A stretch of DNA of 5,429 bases, from NCBI GenBank assembly GCA_021160485.1, contig JAGHCL010000015.1, positions 1 through 5,429 of the forward strand, in the 5' to 3' direction. The position numbers and the translations under genes were made by a program. Source of the DNA: Candidatus Desulfofervidaceae bacterium. GTDB lineage: Bacteria > Desulfobacterota > Desulfofervidia > Desulfofervidales > Desulfofervidaceae. Below the pieces are notes generated by a model. It ran no database searches and was not told where the DNA came from. It saw only the letters and a list, made by a program, of their open reading frames with translations. Position 1 is the stretch's first letter. The number at the start of each line of letters is the position of its first letter. Positions 1 to 5,429 of the stretch are shown here, piece after piece.

Positions 1-733
1 CGGTGACCTTCATTATATCCGCCGCCTTTTCAAAGGGATTTATCTGACGATGATCAATAATTCGTTTAGCTAAATCTGCGGTAATATCTTTCGATAGACA
101 TTTCAACACTGGTTTTGAAGCCGTATTAATGTTAATTAAACCATTACTGTAAATCGTAACATAAGGCAAGAGTTTTTCACAGGCTTCAGGCTTTATTCCT
201 GGAATAATACATAATTCATCTATACTATCAAGAGGGGCATTTTTGGCCTCTTCTTCTGAATCATCAATCCTTGGCTCGTGATCCGGGTCTATCCAATCTA
301 CTATCCTATCTGCTATTTCAGAGGAGAGATGTAATTGGTTTAGCAGACGGCAAAGGGCTTCATAAGCCCCCTGATTGGCCAATCCATTAAGAGAAACAAG
401 CTTATTTAAATTGAATTTAGCATTTTCATCTTCTATTTGGAGGGTTAAATTTTCTTCTTTCAGTATTTCCCCAACTAGTGGAGAGCCCAATTCTGGGGAT
501 AAAACCATTACACTCTGGTTTATTTGTGTCTGTTTTAAGGTTTCTTTAATAAACTGTGTTCCCAGTTTGATTCCTGACTGGGCAATGTAGGATAATTTCT
601 GCCCTTGTTCCCAATTATGGAAGGCATTAATAGAGGTATAAATGGTATAACTAAATTCTATAATTAAAGTACTCAGAATAGCAAGAATAACTAATGTTAG
701 TAATAATATTGTTCCCTGATTATTATGCCGCAT
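1..733 (-). CDS. gspK: Type II secretion system minor pseudopilin GspK (3' end missing)
   Basis: An open frame from the ATG at 733 runs 244 codons off the left edge. GspK is the largest minor pseudopilin and caps the pseudopilus tip in the I-J-K complex. The leader MRHNNQG is followed by TILLLTLVILAILSTLII. The residue at +5 is Leu, not Glu, which is the known GspK exception. The long inserted alpha domain includes DWIDPDHEPRIDD (146-158), matching the acidic 'DWxDxDxxP' region. It continues with NAPLDSIDELCIIPGI (165-180), equivalent to 'N-x-P-F/L-x-S-V/I-D-E-L-x-x-(I/V)-P-G'. GLININTAS (198-206) is a GspK hallmark, and RQINPFEKAADIMKV (229-243) is the usual 'PF-x-x-x-x-D' helix near the C-terminus. 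Perhaps 50-90 residues are missing by family size. The start lies four bases after the gspJ stop with no good ribosome binding site, so translation probably relies on coupling. Confidence 0.93.
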   Translation of the reverse strand, partial: MRHNNQGTILLLTLVILAILSTLIIEFSYTIYTSINAFHNWEQGQKLSYIAQSGIKLGTQFIKETLKQTQINQSVMVLSPELGSPLVGEILKEENLTLQIEDENAKFNLNKLVSLNGLANQGAYEALCRLLNQLHLSSEIADRIVDWIDPDHEPRIDDSEEEAKNAPLDSIDELCIIPGIKPEACEKLLPYVTIYSNGLININTASKPVLKCLSKDITADLAKRIIDHRQINPFEKAADIMKVT

Positions 734-737
734 GTCT

Positions 738-1370
738 TTAAAACAACGGTTTACCTATATGTGGGTAAACCGTTTGTGATAATGTGAATTCTTTATTGTT
801 TATATTTAAACTTAAAGTTACCTTTATCGCCTCAGGCAAAAAGGGAGATAAAGCCGTATCCCATGTAGCAATCCACTTTCCATGGTGTAGCACTTCTACT
901 CTAAATTCGTTTATATCTTCTATTAAATCCAGCTTTTCCCACTTGGTAGTTTGGTTTTTGAATAAAGAGCCAAAGCTCTTATATAATGTAATTTTACCGT
1001 CGTGATCTTCATAAGCATAATAACTTACCTTTACAATTCCGGGGTACCGAAATGAAAAAGTAGTAAAGCGCAAACGAGAAACAGTTTTATTAAAAATCTC
1101 CCTATCTTCCAATTTAAAAAAGGTATTATCTGTTTGCACAAAGGTTGAAGCTAATTCAGAGGCAATCATGCACATTACTCTTCTCGCCTCCTGAAGTCTA
1201 ATTACCTCGTTCCTGCCTCGTTTAATCGCCCGCAAAGCCATAAAGAAGCTAGTATAGAGGGCGGTTAAAATAAATGCTCCAATAGTAAAGGCTACCAGCA
1301 CTTCAATTAAGGTAAATCCTGAAAAACTTTTAACTTGTTTTAGGGATGTATTCTTTAATCTTAAATTCAT
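738..1370 (-). CDS. gspJ: Type II secretion system minor pseudopilin GspJ
   Basis: This 210-residue prepilin is a tip-complex minor pseudopilin that binds GspI and GspK. The leader of 18 residues ends KSFSG and is cut before Phe19. The mature start FTLIEVLVAFTIGAFILTAL has Glu at +5. After the helix come RLQEARRVMCMIASELAS (58-75), the usual 'L-Q-x-A-x-R-x-M-x-x-D/E-L' region of GspJ, and strand-rich sequence. The end, LPEAIKVTLSLN (178-189) then FTLSQTVYPHIGKPLF, matches the family's 'LP-x-A-v-x-V-x-L' motif and terminal strand. Length is typical for GspJ, longer than GspI or GspH. The start at 1370 is chosen over a TTG at 1388 because it is an ATG with AAAGG five bases upstream. It overlaps gspI by 41 bp, and gspK follows after four bases. 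There is one Cys, at 67. Confidence 0.94.
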   Translation of the reverse strand: MNLRLKNTSLKQVKSFSGFTLIEVLVAFTIGAFILTALYTSFFMALRAIKRGRNEVIRLQEARRVMCMIASELASTFVQTDNTFFKLEDREIFNKTVSRLRFTTFSFRYPGIVKVSYYAYEDHDGKITLYKSFGSLFKNQTTKWEKLDLIEDINEFRVEVLHHGKWIATWDTALSPFLPEAIKVTLSLNINNKEFTLSQTVYPHIGKPLF

Positions 1371-1683
1371 ACCTGCCTTTTTTAACAATTACGCCGATTT
1401 CATAAAAATTGGTGTTAGGGAGAAGATGAATATAAGTGATGTAAGCATACTCCTGGTACGGTTCTCGAAAAAAACCTTTGGTTTCTACAGGGTTGTTTTC
1501 TATTTCTTGGATTTTTTCTCTAGCTAGAAAATAAGCAATGGTTGCTGTTTCTTGTTCTTGAACTAATTCTAAATGGTAATTTAAAGTATATATAAGCACA
1601 ATTAGTAAAATGCCCGTAATAGCTAGAGCAATTAGAACTTCCAGTAGGGTGAATCCCTTTTTAATTACTCTATTGATATCCAT
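1330..1683 (-). CDS. gspI: Type II secretion system minor pseudopilin GspI
   Basis: This small prepilin of 117 residues, a typical GspI size, forms the pseudopilus tip with GspJ and GspK. The ten-residue leader [10 protein letters not shown] is cut before Phe11. The mature start FTLLEVLIALAITGILLIVL has Glu at +5, and 'FTLLEVLIALAI' is the most characteristic GspI/PilV-like sequence. The AYFLAREKIQEIE segment (50-62) matches the 'A-x-x-L-A-R-E-K-M/I-x-E-L' pattern that follows the helix in GspI. The rest is a short strand-rich domain ending in KIKEYIPKTS. It lies between gspH (14 bp overlap) and gspJ (41 bp overlap), the canonical order. There are no cysteines. The start at 1683 is the only ATG before the leader basic residues, with a rather distant GGAAGGG upstream. 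Confidence 0.94.
   Translation of the reverse strand: MDINRVIKKGFTLLEVLIALAITGILLIVLIYTLNYHLELVQEQETATIAYFLAREKIQEIENNPVETKGFFREPYQEYAYITYIHLLPNTNFYEIGVIVKKGRYEFKIKEYIPKTS
1376..1380 (-). promoter_or_regulatory. Ribosome binding site deciding the gspJ start
   Basis: AAAGG (1380-1376 on the mRNA) lies five bases before the ATG at 1370, within the end of gspI. It favours this ATG over the in-frame TTG at 1388, which would add six residues. Confidence 0.5.
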
Positions 1684-2134
1684 GTAAAATTTTTACCCTT
1701 CCACTCACTGGTTGCCAGAAAACAGTTAATTCCTGTGCTTGACTACCAAAATGAATCTTCATTGCTTCTGTATTTCCTGTGGGTTCAAAAAAAATTATTA
1801 CTTCCCCTTTGTTTATTGTTCCGCGAGAAAAAAGGTTTACATCCTGTAGGTATTTAAACTTATGAGTTTTCCACCCCTCTGGTTTCTCCCACTGGACAAG
1901 CTTTTGAGAAAAATTAAATTTTAATCTATAAACCTGTTTATGAGCAGTCGCGTTATCATCTAGATATCTAATTATAGAGACTATTCTTTGTACTTCGGCC
2001 TTTAAATACAAAGTCTCCGACTTATAAAATAAAGGGGAAAGGATACTTAGGGCAAAGGTAAGTATAACCAAAACTACAATTAGTTCTAGTAGGCTGAAGC
2101 CTTTACTCAATATTCCAGTTTGTAATATCGGCAT
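1670..2134 (-). CDS. gspH: Type II secretion system minor pseudopilin GspH
   Basis: This 154-residue prepilin is one of four minor pseudopilins; in known systems GspH joins the tip complex to the GspG shaft. The leader [12 protein letters not shown] is cut before Phe13. The mature start [20 protein letters not shown] has Glu at +5. The C-terminal part has strand-rich [20 protein letters not shown] (110-129) and ends with [11 protein letters not shown], which recalls the final 'G-x-V-K/R-G' strand of GspH/FimT-type pseudopilins. The frame is open for 28 more codons upstream to 2218, inside gspG. The start at 2134 is preferred because of GAGGG five bases upstream and the normal leader length. 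It overlaps gspG by 32 bp and gspI by 14 bp. Identification rests partly on gene order, since GspH sequences diverge strongly. No cysteines are present. Confidence 0.9.
   Translation of the reverse strand: MPILQTGILSKGFSLLELIVVLVILTFALSILSPLFYKSETLYLKAEVQRIVSIIRYLDDNATAHKQVYRLKFNFSQKLVQWEKPEGWKTHKFKYLQDVNLFSRGTINKGEVIIFFEPTGNTEAMKIHFGSQAQELTVFWQPVSGRVKILHGYQ
1684..1702 (-). promoter_or_regulatory. Unusual spaced ribosome binding site of gspI with an inverted repeat spacer
   Basis: GGAAGGG (1702-1696 on the mRNA) is the only Shine-Dalgarno-like sequence before the gspI ATG at 1683, but twelve bases separate them. The sequence between is GTAAAAATTTTAC (1696-1684), which can form a five-pair stem with a three-base loop. 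Folding would bring the binding site close to the start codon. The sequence is direct; the function is inferred. Confidence 0.35.
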
Positions 2135-2506
2135 CCTTACCCTCGCCGCCTTCCTGACCATCTGCACCATAACAAATAATATCAAAGTCTCCATGTATTC
2201 CTGGACAAGTATAAACATAAGGGTTTCCCCATGGATCTAAAGGAATCTTTTTTTGTTCTAGGTACCCACCTTCACGATAATTTGTTGGTATGCGGCCAAT
2301 AGTAGGTTTTTGAATCAGGGCTTCTAGCCCTTGTTCTGTGCTGGGATAAAAGCCATTATCAATCTTGAACAGTTTAAGGGCCGTTTCAAAATTTTTAATC
2401 TGGATTTTGGCTTTAGTAATCCGGGCATCATCTGTGCGTCCTATAATTCTTGGTGCGACAATAACGGCTAATAAGCCTAAGATAAACATTACTACAATTA
2501 GTTCTA
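2073..2506 (-). repeat. Sixteen-base identical direct repeat in gspG and gspH
   Basis: The plus-strand sequence actacaattagttcta occurs at 2073-2088 (gspH) and 2491-2506 (gspG). Both copies encode the LELIVV part of the pseudopilin helix in the same codon phase. The repeat reflects homology of the two pseudopilin genes, and possibly local gene conversion; it is not a mobile or structural repeat. The span given runs from the first copy to the second. Confidence 0.6.
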
Positions 2507-2543
2507 AAAGAGTAAAACCTTTATTATTACACTTGCTATACAT
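2103..2543 (-). CDS. gspG: Type II secretion system major pseudopilin GspG
   Basis: This 146-residue prepilin is the main subunit of the periplasmic pseudopilus. A nine-residue leader, MYSKCNNKG, is cut by prepilin peptidase before Phe10. The mature N-terminus [20 protein letters not shown] has the conserved Glu at position +5 and forms the membrane and core helix. The globular part carries the GspG hallmarks: [11 protein letters not shown] (67-76), PLDPWGNPY (101-109), CPGIHGDFD (113-121), and [18 protein letters not shown] (126-143). The last is the calcium-binding loop that stabilises the pilin. These features separate GspG from PilA-type pilins. Mature Cys residues at precursor positions 113 and 124 flank the segment leading to the loop and may form a disulfide. 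The start has a very strong ribosome binding site. The 3' end overlaps gspH by 32 bp. Confidence 0.98.
   Translation of the reverse strand: MYSKCNNKGFTLLELIVVMFILGLLAVIVAPRIIGRTDDARITKAKIQIKNFETALKLFKIDNGFYPSTEQGLEALIQKPTIGRIPTNYREGGYLEQKKIPLDPWGNPYVYTCPGIHGDFDIICYGADGQEGGEGKDADITNWNIE
2140..2144 (-). promoter_or_regulatory. Ribosome binding site deciding the gspH start
   Basis: GAGGG (2144-2140 on the mRNA) lies five bases before the ATG at 2134, inside the end of gspG. It supports starting gspH at 2134 instead of at 2218, where the reading frame could be extended by 28 residues that would make an implausibly long leader. Confidence 0.65.
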
Positions 2544-2554
2544 TTGCCACCCCC
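2544..2554 (-). promoter_or_regulatory. Strong ribosome binding site of gspG
   Basis: The mRNA reads GGGGGTGG (2554-2547), then CAA and the gspG ATG at 2543. All eight bases can pair with the anti-Shine-Dalgarno sequence if two G-U pairs are allowed, and spacing is near optimal. It is the strongest ribosome binding site in the window and lies in the largest intergenic gap (18 bp). This fits the need for many more copies of the major pseudopilin than of the other components. Confidence 0.75.
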
Positions 2555-2561
2555 AACAAAT

Positions 2562-3734
2562 TTATTTTATCAACTGGTTTAATTGAAAAATAGGTAATAA
2601 AATAGCCATGACGATAAAACCCACGATCATTCCCATGACAAGAATAATAGTAGGCTCTAGCAAGGTCAGTGTTTTTTGGATTTTTTTGCTAAAGGCTTCT
2701 TCATAACTATCAGCTGCTTTTTTTAGTATATCCACTAAATGTCCACTTTTTTCACCAGTAGCGATTAACTGTAGAAGTACCGGCGGGAAATCGGTTAAAG
2801 CAAGAGAAATTTTGCTTCCTTCGGCTACCTTTTGGGTTGCTTCTAATACTTTGTTTTCAAGGTATTTATTCCCTAACGATTTAGAGGTTAATTCTAATGC
2901 CTTTAGTACAGGAACTCCACCTTCCAGTAAGAGCCCAAAAATTCTTGTAAGCCTTGCCCAATATAAACTTTGAATGACATCTCCCGGTATTTTAAGCCAC
3001 AATTTATCCAGCCATATTGCTTTTGCCTTTTTGACTTTTCTTAAACTGTAGGCAAATACAAATAGAGCAACAAAGACAAACCATCCGTAAGTTTGAAAAA
3101 AATGGCTGATTTTTATTAAAACAACCGTAACCAGCGGTAAAGCTGCTTTTGTGTCAGCAAAAATTTTCACTATTTTAGGCACCACGAGGGAAAACAACAA
3201 GAATAATACAATAAAGCTCACACAAATAGTAAAACTAGGATAAATCATAGCCATTTTTACCCGAGTCTTCAAATTTTCTTTTTCTTCTAAAAAGTCTGCC
3301 AGTTTAGCCAATATCTGATCCAAAGTTCCACTACTTTCTCCTGCTGCTACCATGTTTATATAAAACTCCGGGAAAATTTCTGGATATATTTCCAGCGCCT
3401 TCGCTAGACTAGAGCCTTCTGCCACTTTAGTTTCAATGTTTGCCAAAACCTCTTGCCATTTTCCCTTATTTTCTTTTTTTAAAGAATTCAAAGCCTCCAT
3501 TAAAGGAACGCCAGCACTTAAAAGAGTGGAAAGTTGGGCAGTAATTTGAGGTAAAAGTGAGATATCTGTTCTATTCCATTTATACCACTTATGGGGAGTG
3601 ACTTTTTTAACATTTTTTGGAAAAAGTCCTTGTTCTTTAAGCCTTATTACCGCCTCTTTAGCATCTTCGGCTTCTAAAATGCCATTGACTTCTACACCAT
3701 CCTGACGGTAGGCTTTATAGTGAAATTTCGACAT
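2562..3734 (-). CDS. gspF: Type II secretion system inner-membrane platform protein GspF
   Basis: This 390-residue polytopic protein is the membrane platform that couples GspE to pseudopilin extraction and assembly. It begins with the family's MSKFHYKAYRQDGVEVNG motif. Two homologous T2SSF cytoplasmic domains follow, roughly 65-190 and 258-385. Each has the repeated 'LLSAGVPLMEAL' (71-82) or 'LLEGGVPVLKAL' (269-280) element, and the later 'AAGESSGTLDQIL' (130-142) or 'ATGEKSGHLVDIL' (325-337) element. Hydrophobic segments lie near 169-186, 218-230 and 361-383, giving three membrane helices as in known GspF/PilC. Length is typical (about 400). The ATG at 3734 is the only reasonable start: an in-frame TAA lies four codons upstream. 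There is no good Shine-Dalgarno sequence before it, and it overlaps gspE by 20 bp, so translation probably depends on coupling to gspE. Confidence 0.97.
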   Translation of the reverse strand: MSKFHYKAYRQDGVEVNGILEAEDAKEAVIRLKEQGLFPKNVKKVTPHKWYKWNRTDISLLPQITAQLSTLLSAGVPLMEALNSLKKENKGKWQEVLANIETKVAEGSSLAKALEIYPEIFPEFYINMVAAGESSGTLDQILAKLADFLEEKENLKTRVKMAMIYPSFTICVSFIVLFLLFSLVVPKIVKIFADTKAALPLVTVVLIKISHFFQTYGWFVFVALFVFAYSLRKVKKAKAIWLDKLWLKIPGDVIQSLYWARLTRIFGLLLEGGVPVLKALELTSKSLGNKYLENKVLEATQKVAEGSKISLALTDFPPVLLQLIATGEKSGHLVDILKKAADSYEEAFSKKIQKTLTLLEPTIILVMGMIVGFIVMAILLPIFQLNQLIK

Positions 3735-5238
3735 CTTTAGGAGTTACTCTCAATACTTCTTCTAAGGTAGTAATACCTTTTAAAACCTTATTTAAACCAT
3801 CCATCCTCAGGGTCTTCATTCCTTTTATTATGGCCTGCTGTTTTATACTTTGGCTATCACTGCGTTCGGTGATCATTGTTCTCAAATCTTTATCCACAAC
3901 CAGGATTTCAAACACCCCTGTTCTTCCCAGATAGCTGGTATGTTTACACTTTTCACACCCTTTCCCCCGGTAGAGGCAGCGGGGTTCAGAATTTGTAAAA
4001 TAAGCCTTTTCTGCTTCTGAAGGAAAATATTCTTCTTTACAGTAAGGGCAAATTACCCTTACCAGTCTCTGAGCAATAATTCCTATTAAGGAAGAAGCTA
4101 CTAAAAAGGGCTCTATTCCCATTTCTATTAATCGGGTAATGGCACTAGACGCATCATTGGTATGTAGAGTAGATAAAACCAAGTGTCCAGTTAAAGAAGC
4201 CTGAATAGCGATTTCTGCTGTCTCCCTATCTCTTATTTCTCCTACCATAATTACATCTGGGTCCTGGCGTAAAATAGAACGCAATCCTGAAGCAAAAGAG
4301 AGTCCTATTTTAGGATTGACCTGAATTTGTCCCACTCCTTTGAGTTGATATTCTACTGGATCTTCAATGGTAATGATATTTTTACTTTCACTATGAACAC
4401 GATTTAAGGCAGCGTATAAAGTCGTAGTTTTACCACTACCTGTAGGACCAGTGACCAGAATAATTCCATTGGGTCGGAGCAACAGTTCTTCTAGCATCTT
4501 TTCGTCTTCTTTTTCCAGACCTATTTCCCATAAACCAAGCACCCCCTGTTTTCTATCCAACAATCTGAGTACAACTCTTTCCCCAAAACTTGTAGGAACG
4601 ATAGATACCCTTATGTCGATGTCCCTTCCCGCAATTAATATTCTCAACCTACCATCTTGAGGCAATCGCTTTTCGGCAATATCTAAATTAGCCATAATTT
4701 TAATCCGGCTAATCAGGGCTTCTTGGACTATCTTCGGTGGTGTTAAAACGCGGTGTAAAATGCCGTCTATCCGCATCCTTACCACCAGTTCCTTCTCATA
4801 AGGTTCAATATGGATATCACTGGCCCGTTCTTTGACTGCCTGTAACAAAAGGGCGTTTAAAAGACGAATAATAGGGGCTTCTTCTGTTAATTCCAGAATA
4901 TCACGGGGAGATTCAAATTCGGTAGCAATAGCCGAAAAATCCTCACCACTAATATGGCTCATAACTTCTTCCGCTGAACCAAGTTGTCCGTAGCATTTAT
5001 TAATCGCTTCCATCAGTTCTGTTTCAGCAACCTTTATTGGCTCTGGGGTAAGGGATAACGTCTTCGCTAGTTCCAACAAGGCCAAAACACCTTGGTCTCC
5101 AGCAACAGCGGTAATAAGTTTAGAATTTTCCTGTCTTAAAGGCAAAATATGATTAGTTTTAGCAAAACGAAGGGGTATTCTTTTTAATAAAGAAAGGTCA
5201 ATATTTTCTGTAAATAAGATATTTTTTACTTCTCTCAT
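3715..5238 (-). CDS. gspE: Type II secretion system assembly ATPase GspE
   Basis: This 507-residue protein is the cytoplasmic hexameric ATPase that powers pseudopilus assembly through GspF. The N-terminal domain (about 1-100) begins with IPLRFAKTNHILPL. This corresponds to the LPFSFA-type start of classical GspE/EpsE rather than the longer N1 region of many PilB proteins. The middle domain has ASDIHIEP (139-146) and the LDIAEKRLPQDGR region (185-197). The ATPase core has Walker A GPTGSGKT (264-271), the Asp box ITIEDPVEY (289-297), Walker B IMVGEIRD with Glu334, and the His box GHLVLSTLHTNDA (351-363). Paired cysteines at 397/400 and 428/431 form the CX2C...CX2C zinc site, with an extra Cys421. 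Length matches the family (about 500). The ATG at 5238 shares one base with the preceding stop, and AGGG lies ten bases upstream. It overlaps gspF by 20 bp. A type IV pilus PilB is less likely given the N-terminus and the downstream gspGHIJK set. Confidence 0.97.
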   Translation of the reverse strand: MREVKNILFTENIDLSLLKRIPLRFAKTNHILPLRQENSKLITAVAGDQGVLALLELAKTLSLTPEPIKVAETELMEAINKCYGQLGSAEEVMSHISGEDFSAIATEFESPRDILELTEEAPIIRLLNALLLQAVKERASDIHIEPYEKELVVRMRIDGILHRVLTPPKIVQEALISRIKIMANLDIAEKRLPQDGRLRILIAGRDIDIRVSIVPTSFGERVVLRLLDRKQGVLGLWEIGLEKEDEKMLEELLLRPNGIILVTGPTGSGKTTTLYAALNRVHSESKNIITIEDPVEYQLKGVGQIQVNPKIGLSFASGLRSILRQDPDVIMVGEIRDRETAEIAIQASLTGHLVLSTLHTNDASSAITRLIEMGIEPFLVASSLIGIIAQRLVRVICPYCKEEYFPSEAEKAYFTNSEPRCLYRGKGCEKCKHTSYLGRTGVFEILVVDKDLRTMITERSDSQSIKQQAIIKGMKTLRMDGLNKVLKGITTLEEVLRVTPKDVEISL

Positions 5239-5256
5239 TAGAGATTTTCCCTAATG
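5236..5256 (-). promoter_or_regulatory. gspE ribosome binding site and start codon inside a small inverted repeat
   Basis: On the mRNA strand, CATTAG (5256-5251) and CTAATG (5241-5236) are perfect reverse complements separated by nine bases. The second arm contains the gspE ATG. The only Shine-Dalgarno-like sequence, AGGG (5252-5249), lies ten bases before the ATG and is partly in the first arm. The stop codon of the preceding gene lies within the second arm, so a ribosome finishing that gene would open the hairpin. This suggests translational coupling. The repeat is seen directly; the regulatory effect is inferred, and a six-pair stem with four A-U pairs is weak. Confidence 0.4.
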
Positions 5257-5429
5257 GTATAATGAGGTTCAACATATTCTACTTCCGGTAAAGCAAGTAA
5301 CTGCGGCATAATTACTTTTATTTTTTGCCCTGGTTCCAGCCTAACATAGTATTTGCCCGAACGAGGGTTATAGTTAATAAGTTTTAGTTGGTATTTATCT
5401 AAAATCTCTAAAGCTTTTTGAGTAGAAAC
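5238..5429 (-). CDS. C-terminal 63 residues of an unidentified protein with a subtilisin-prodomain-like end (partial)
   Basis: An open frame enters from the right edge and ends at a TAA whose last A is the first base of the gspE start codon. Only 63 residues are visible, so the size and start of the protein are unknown. The visible part alternates short helical and strand-like stretches and ends in LPEVEYVEPHYTIRENL. The PEVEYVEPHY motif, preceded by KYQLKLINYNPRSGKYYVRL, closely recalls the fervidolysin-type or I9-like N-terminal prodomain of S8 proteases, where similar 'DPNVEYAEPNY' endings lead into the catalytic domain. Here a stop follows instead, so no protease domain is attached downstream in this frame. 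It may be a stand-alone propeptide or inhibitor-like protein, or a longer secreted protein with this fold at its end. It is not recognisable as GspC or GspD, the usual neighbours at this position. The frame and stop are certain; the family assignment rests on remembered motifs only. Confidence 0.7.
   Translation of the reverse strand, partial: VSTQKALEILDKYQLKLINYNPRSGKYYVRLEPGQKIKVIMPQLLALPEVEYVEPHYTIRENL

Noticed and set aside
375..590. Plus-strand open frame of 71 codons
   Set aside because: It lies wholly antisense to gspK, has no recognisable domain, and its composition is that of a shadow frame.
784..1005. Plus-strand open frame of 73 codons
   Set aside because: Antisense to gspJ with no motif or family resemblance; gspJ is strongly supported.
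2135..2218. 28-residue N-terminal extension of GspH
   Set aside because: It would give a 40-residue leader before the prepilin cleavage site and lies inside the gspG calcium-loop codons. The ATG at 2134 has a good ribosome binding site.
2365..2586. Plus-strand open frame of 73 codons
   Set aside because: Antisense to the gspG N-terminal region and the gspF end; explained by the conserved pseudopilin helix on the other strand.
3739..3743. AGGAG near the gspF start
   Set aside because: It is on the plus strand; on the mRNA strand it reads CTCCT and cannot act as a ribosome binding site for gspF.
4451..4660. Plus-strand open frame of 69 codons
   Set aside because: Antisense to the core of gspE, Ser-rich shadow of conserved ATPase codons.
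1..5238. Type IV pilus operon instead of a type II secretion system
   Set aside because: The GspG calcium-loop signature, the GspK-specific motifs with Leu at +5, and the order E-F-G-H-I-J-K are T2SS features.
5258..5263. TATAAT on the plus strand as a -10 promoter element
   Set aside because: No -35-like sequence lies at a suitable distance upstream, and it would drive transcription antisense to the upstream gene with no gene to serve.

Overview
The window is one gene cluster read from the minus strand. It encodes the core of a type II secretion system (T2SS). In transcription order (right to left) it holds the 3' end of an unidentified upstream gene, then gspE (assembly ATPase), gspF (inner-membrane platform), gspG (major pseudopilin), gspH, gspI, gspJ (minor pseudopilins) and gspK (large minor pseudopilin, cut by the left edge). 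No gene on the plus strand is supported, and no stretch longer than 18 bases is non-coding.

The genes are packed as in a single operon. The upstream gene and gspE share one base (TAATG). gspE/gspF overlap by 20 bp, gspF/gspG are 18 bp apart, gspG/gspH overlap by 32 bp, gspH/gspI by 14 bp, gspI/gspJ by 41 bp, and gspJ/gspK are 4 bp apart. No convincing promoter or terminator lies inside the window, so the operon promoter is probably to the right and its end to the left. Two starts differ from the longest reading frame: gspH is best started at 2134 and gspJ at 1370, each with a Shine-Dalgarno sequence and a prepilin leader of normal length.

The proteins form a coherent machine. GspE hydrolyses ATP at the cytoplasmic face and works with GspF to assemble GspG subunits into a short pseudopilus. 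GspH, I, J and K are the minor pseudopilins, and I-J-K make the tip in known systems. All five pseudopilins have a short basic leader ending in Gly before a hydrophobic helix, the signature of prepilin peptidase (GspO/PilD) substrates. The usual partners gspC and gspD do not directly precede gspE, and gspL, gspM, gspN and gspO are not visible here.

The least expected element is the upstream gene. Its last 63 residues look like the N-terminal prodomain of a subtilisin-family (S8) protease, yet they end in a stop codon immediately before gspE. This could be a stand-alone propeptide or inhibitor-like protein, or the tail of a secreted protein tied to this system.

The DNA is AT-rich and the ribosome binding sites are of ordinary bacterial type. 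A low-GC bacterium is certain enough; a clostridial or other thermophile-related Firmicute, or a low-GC diderm, is a guess that the window cannot settle.
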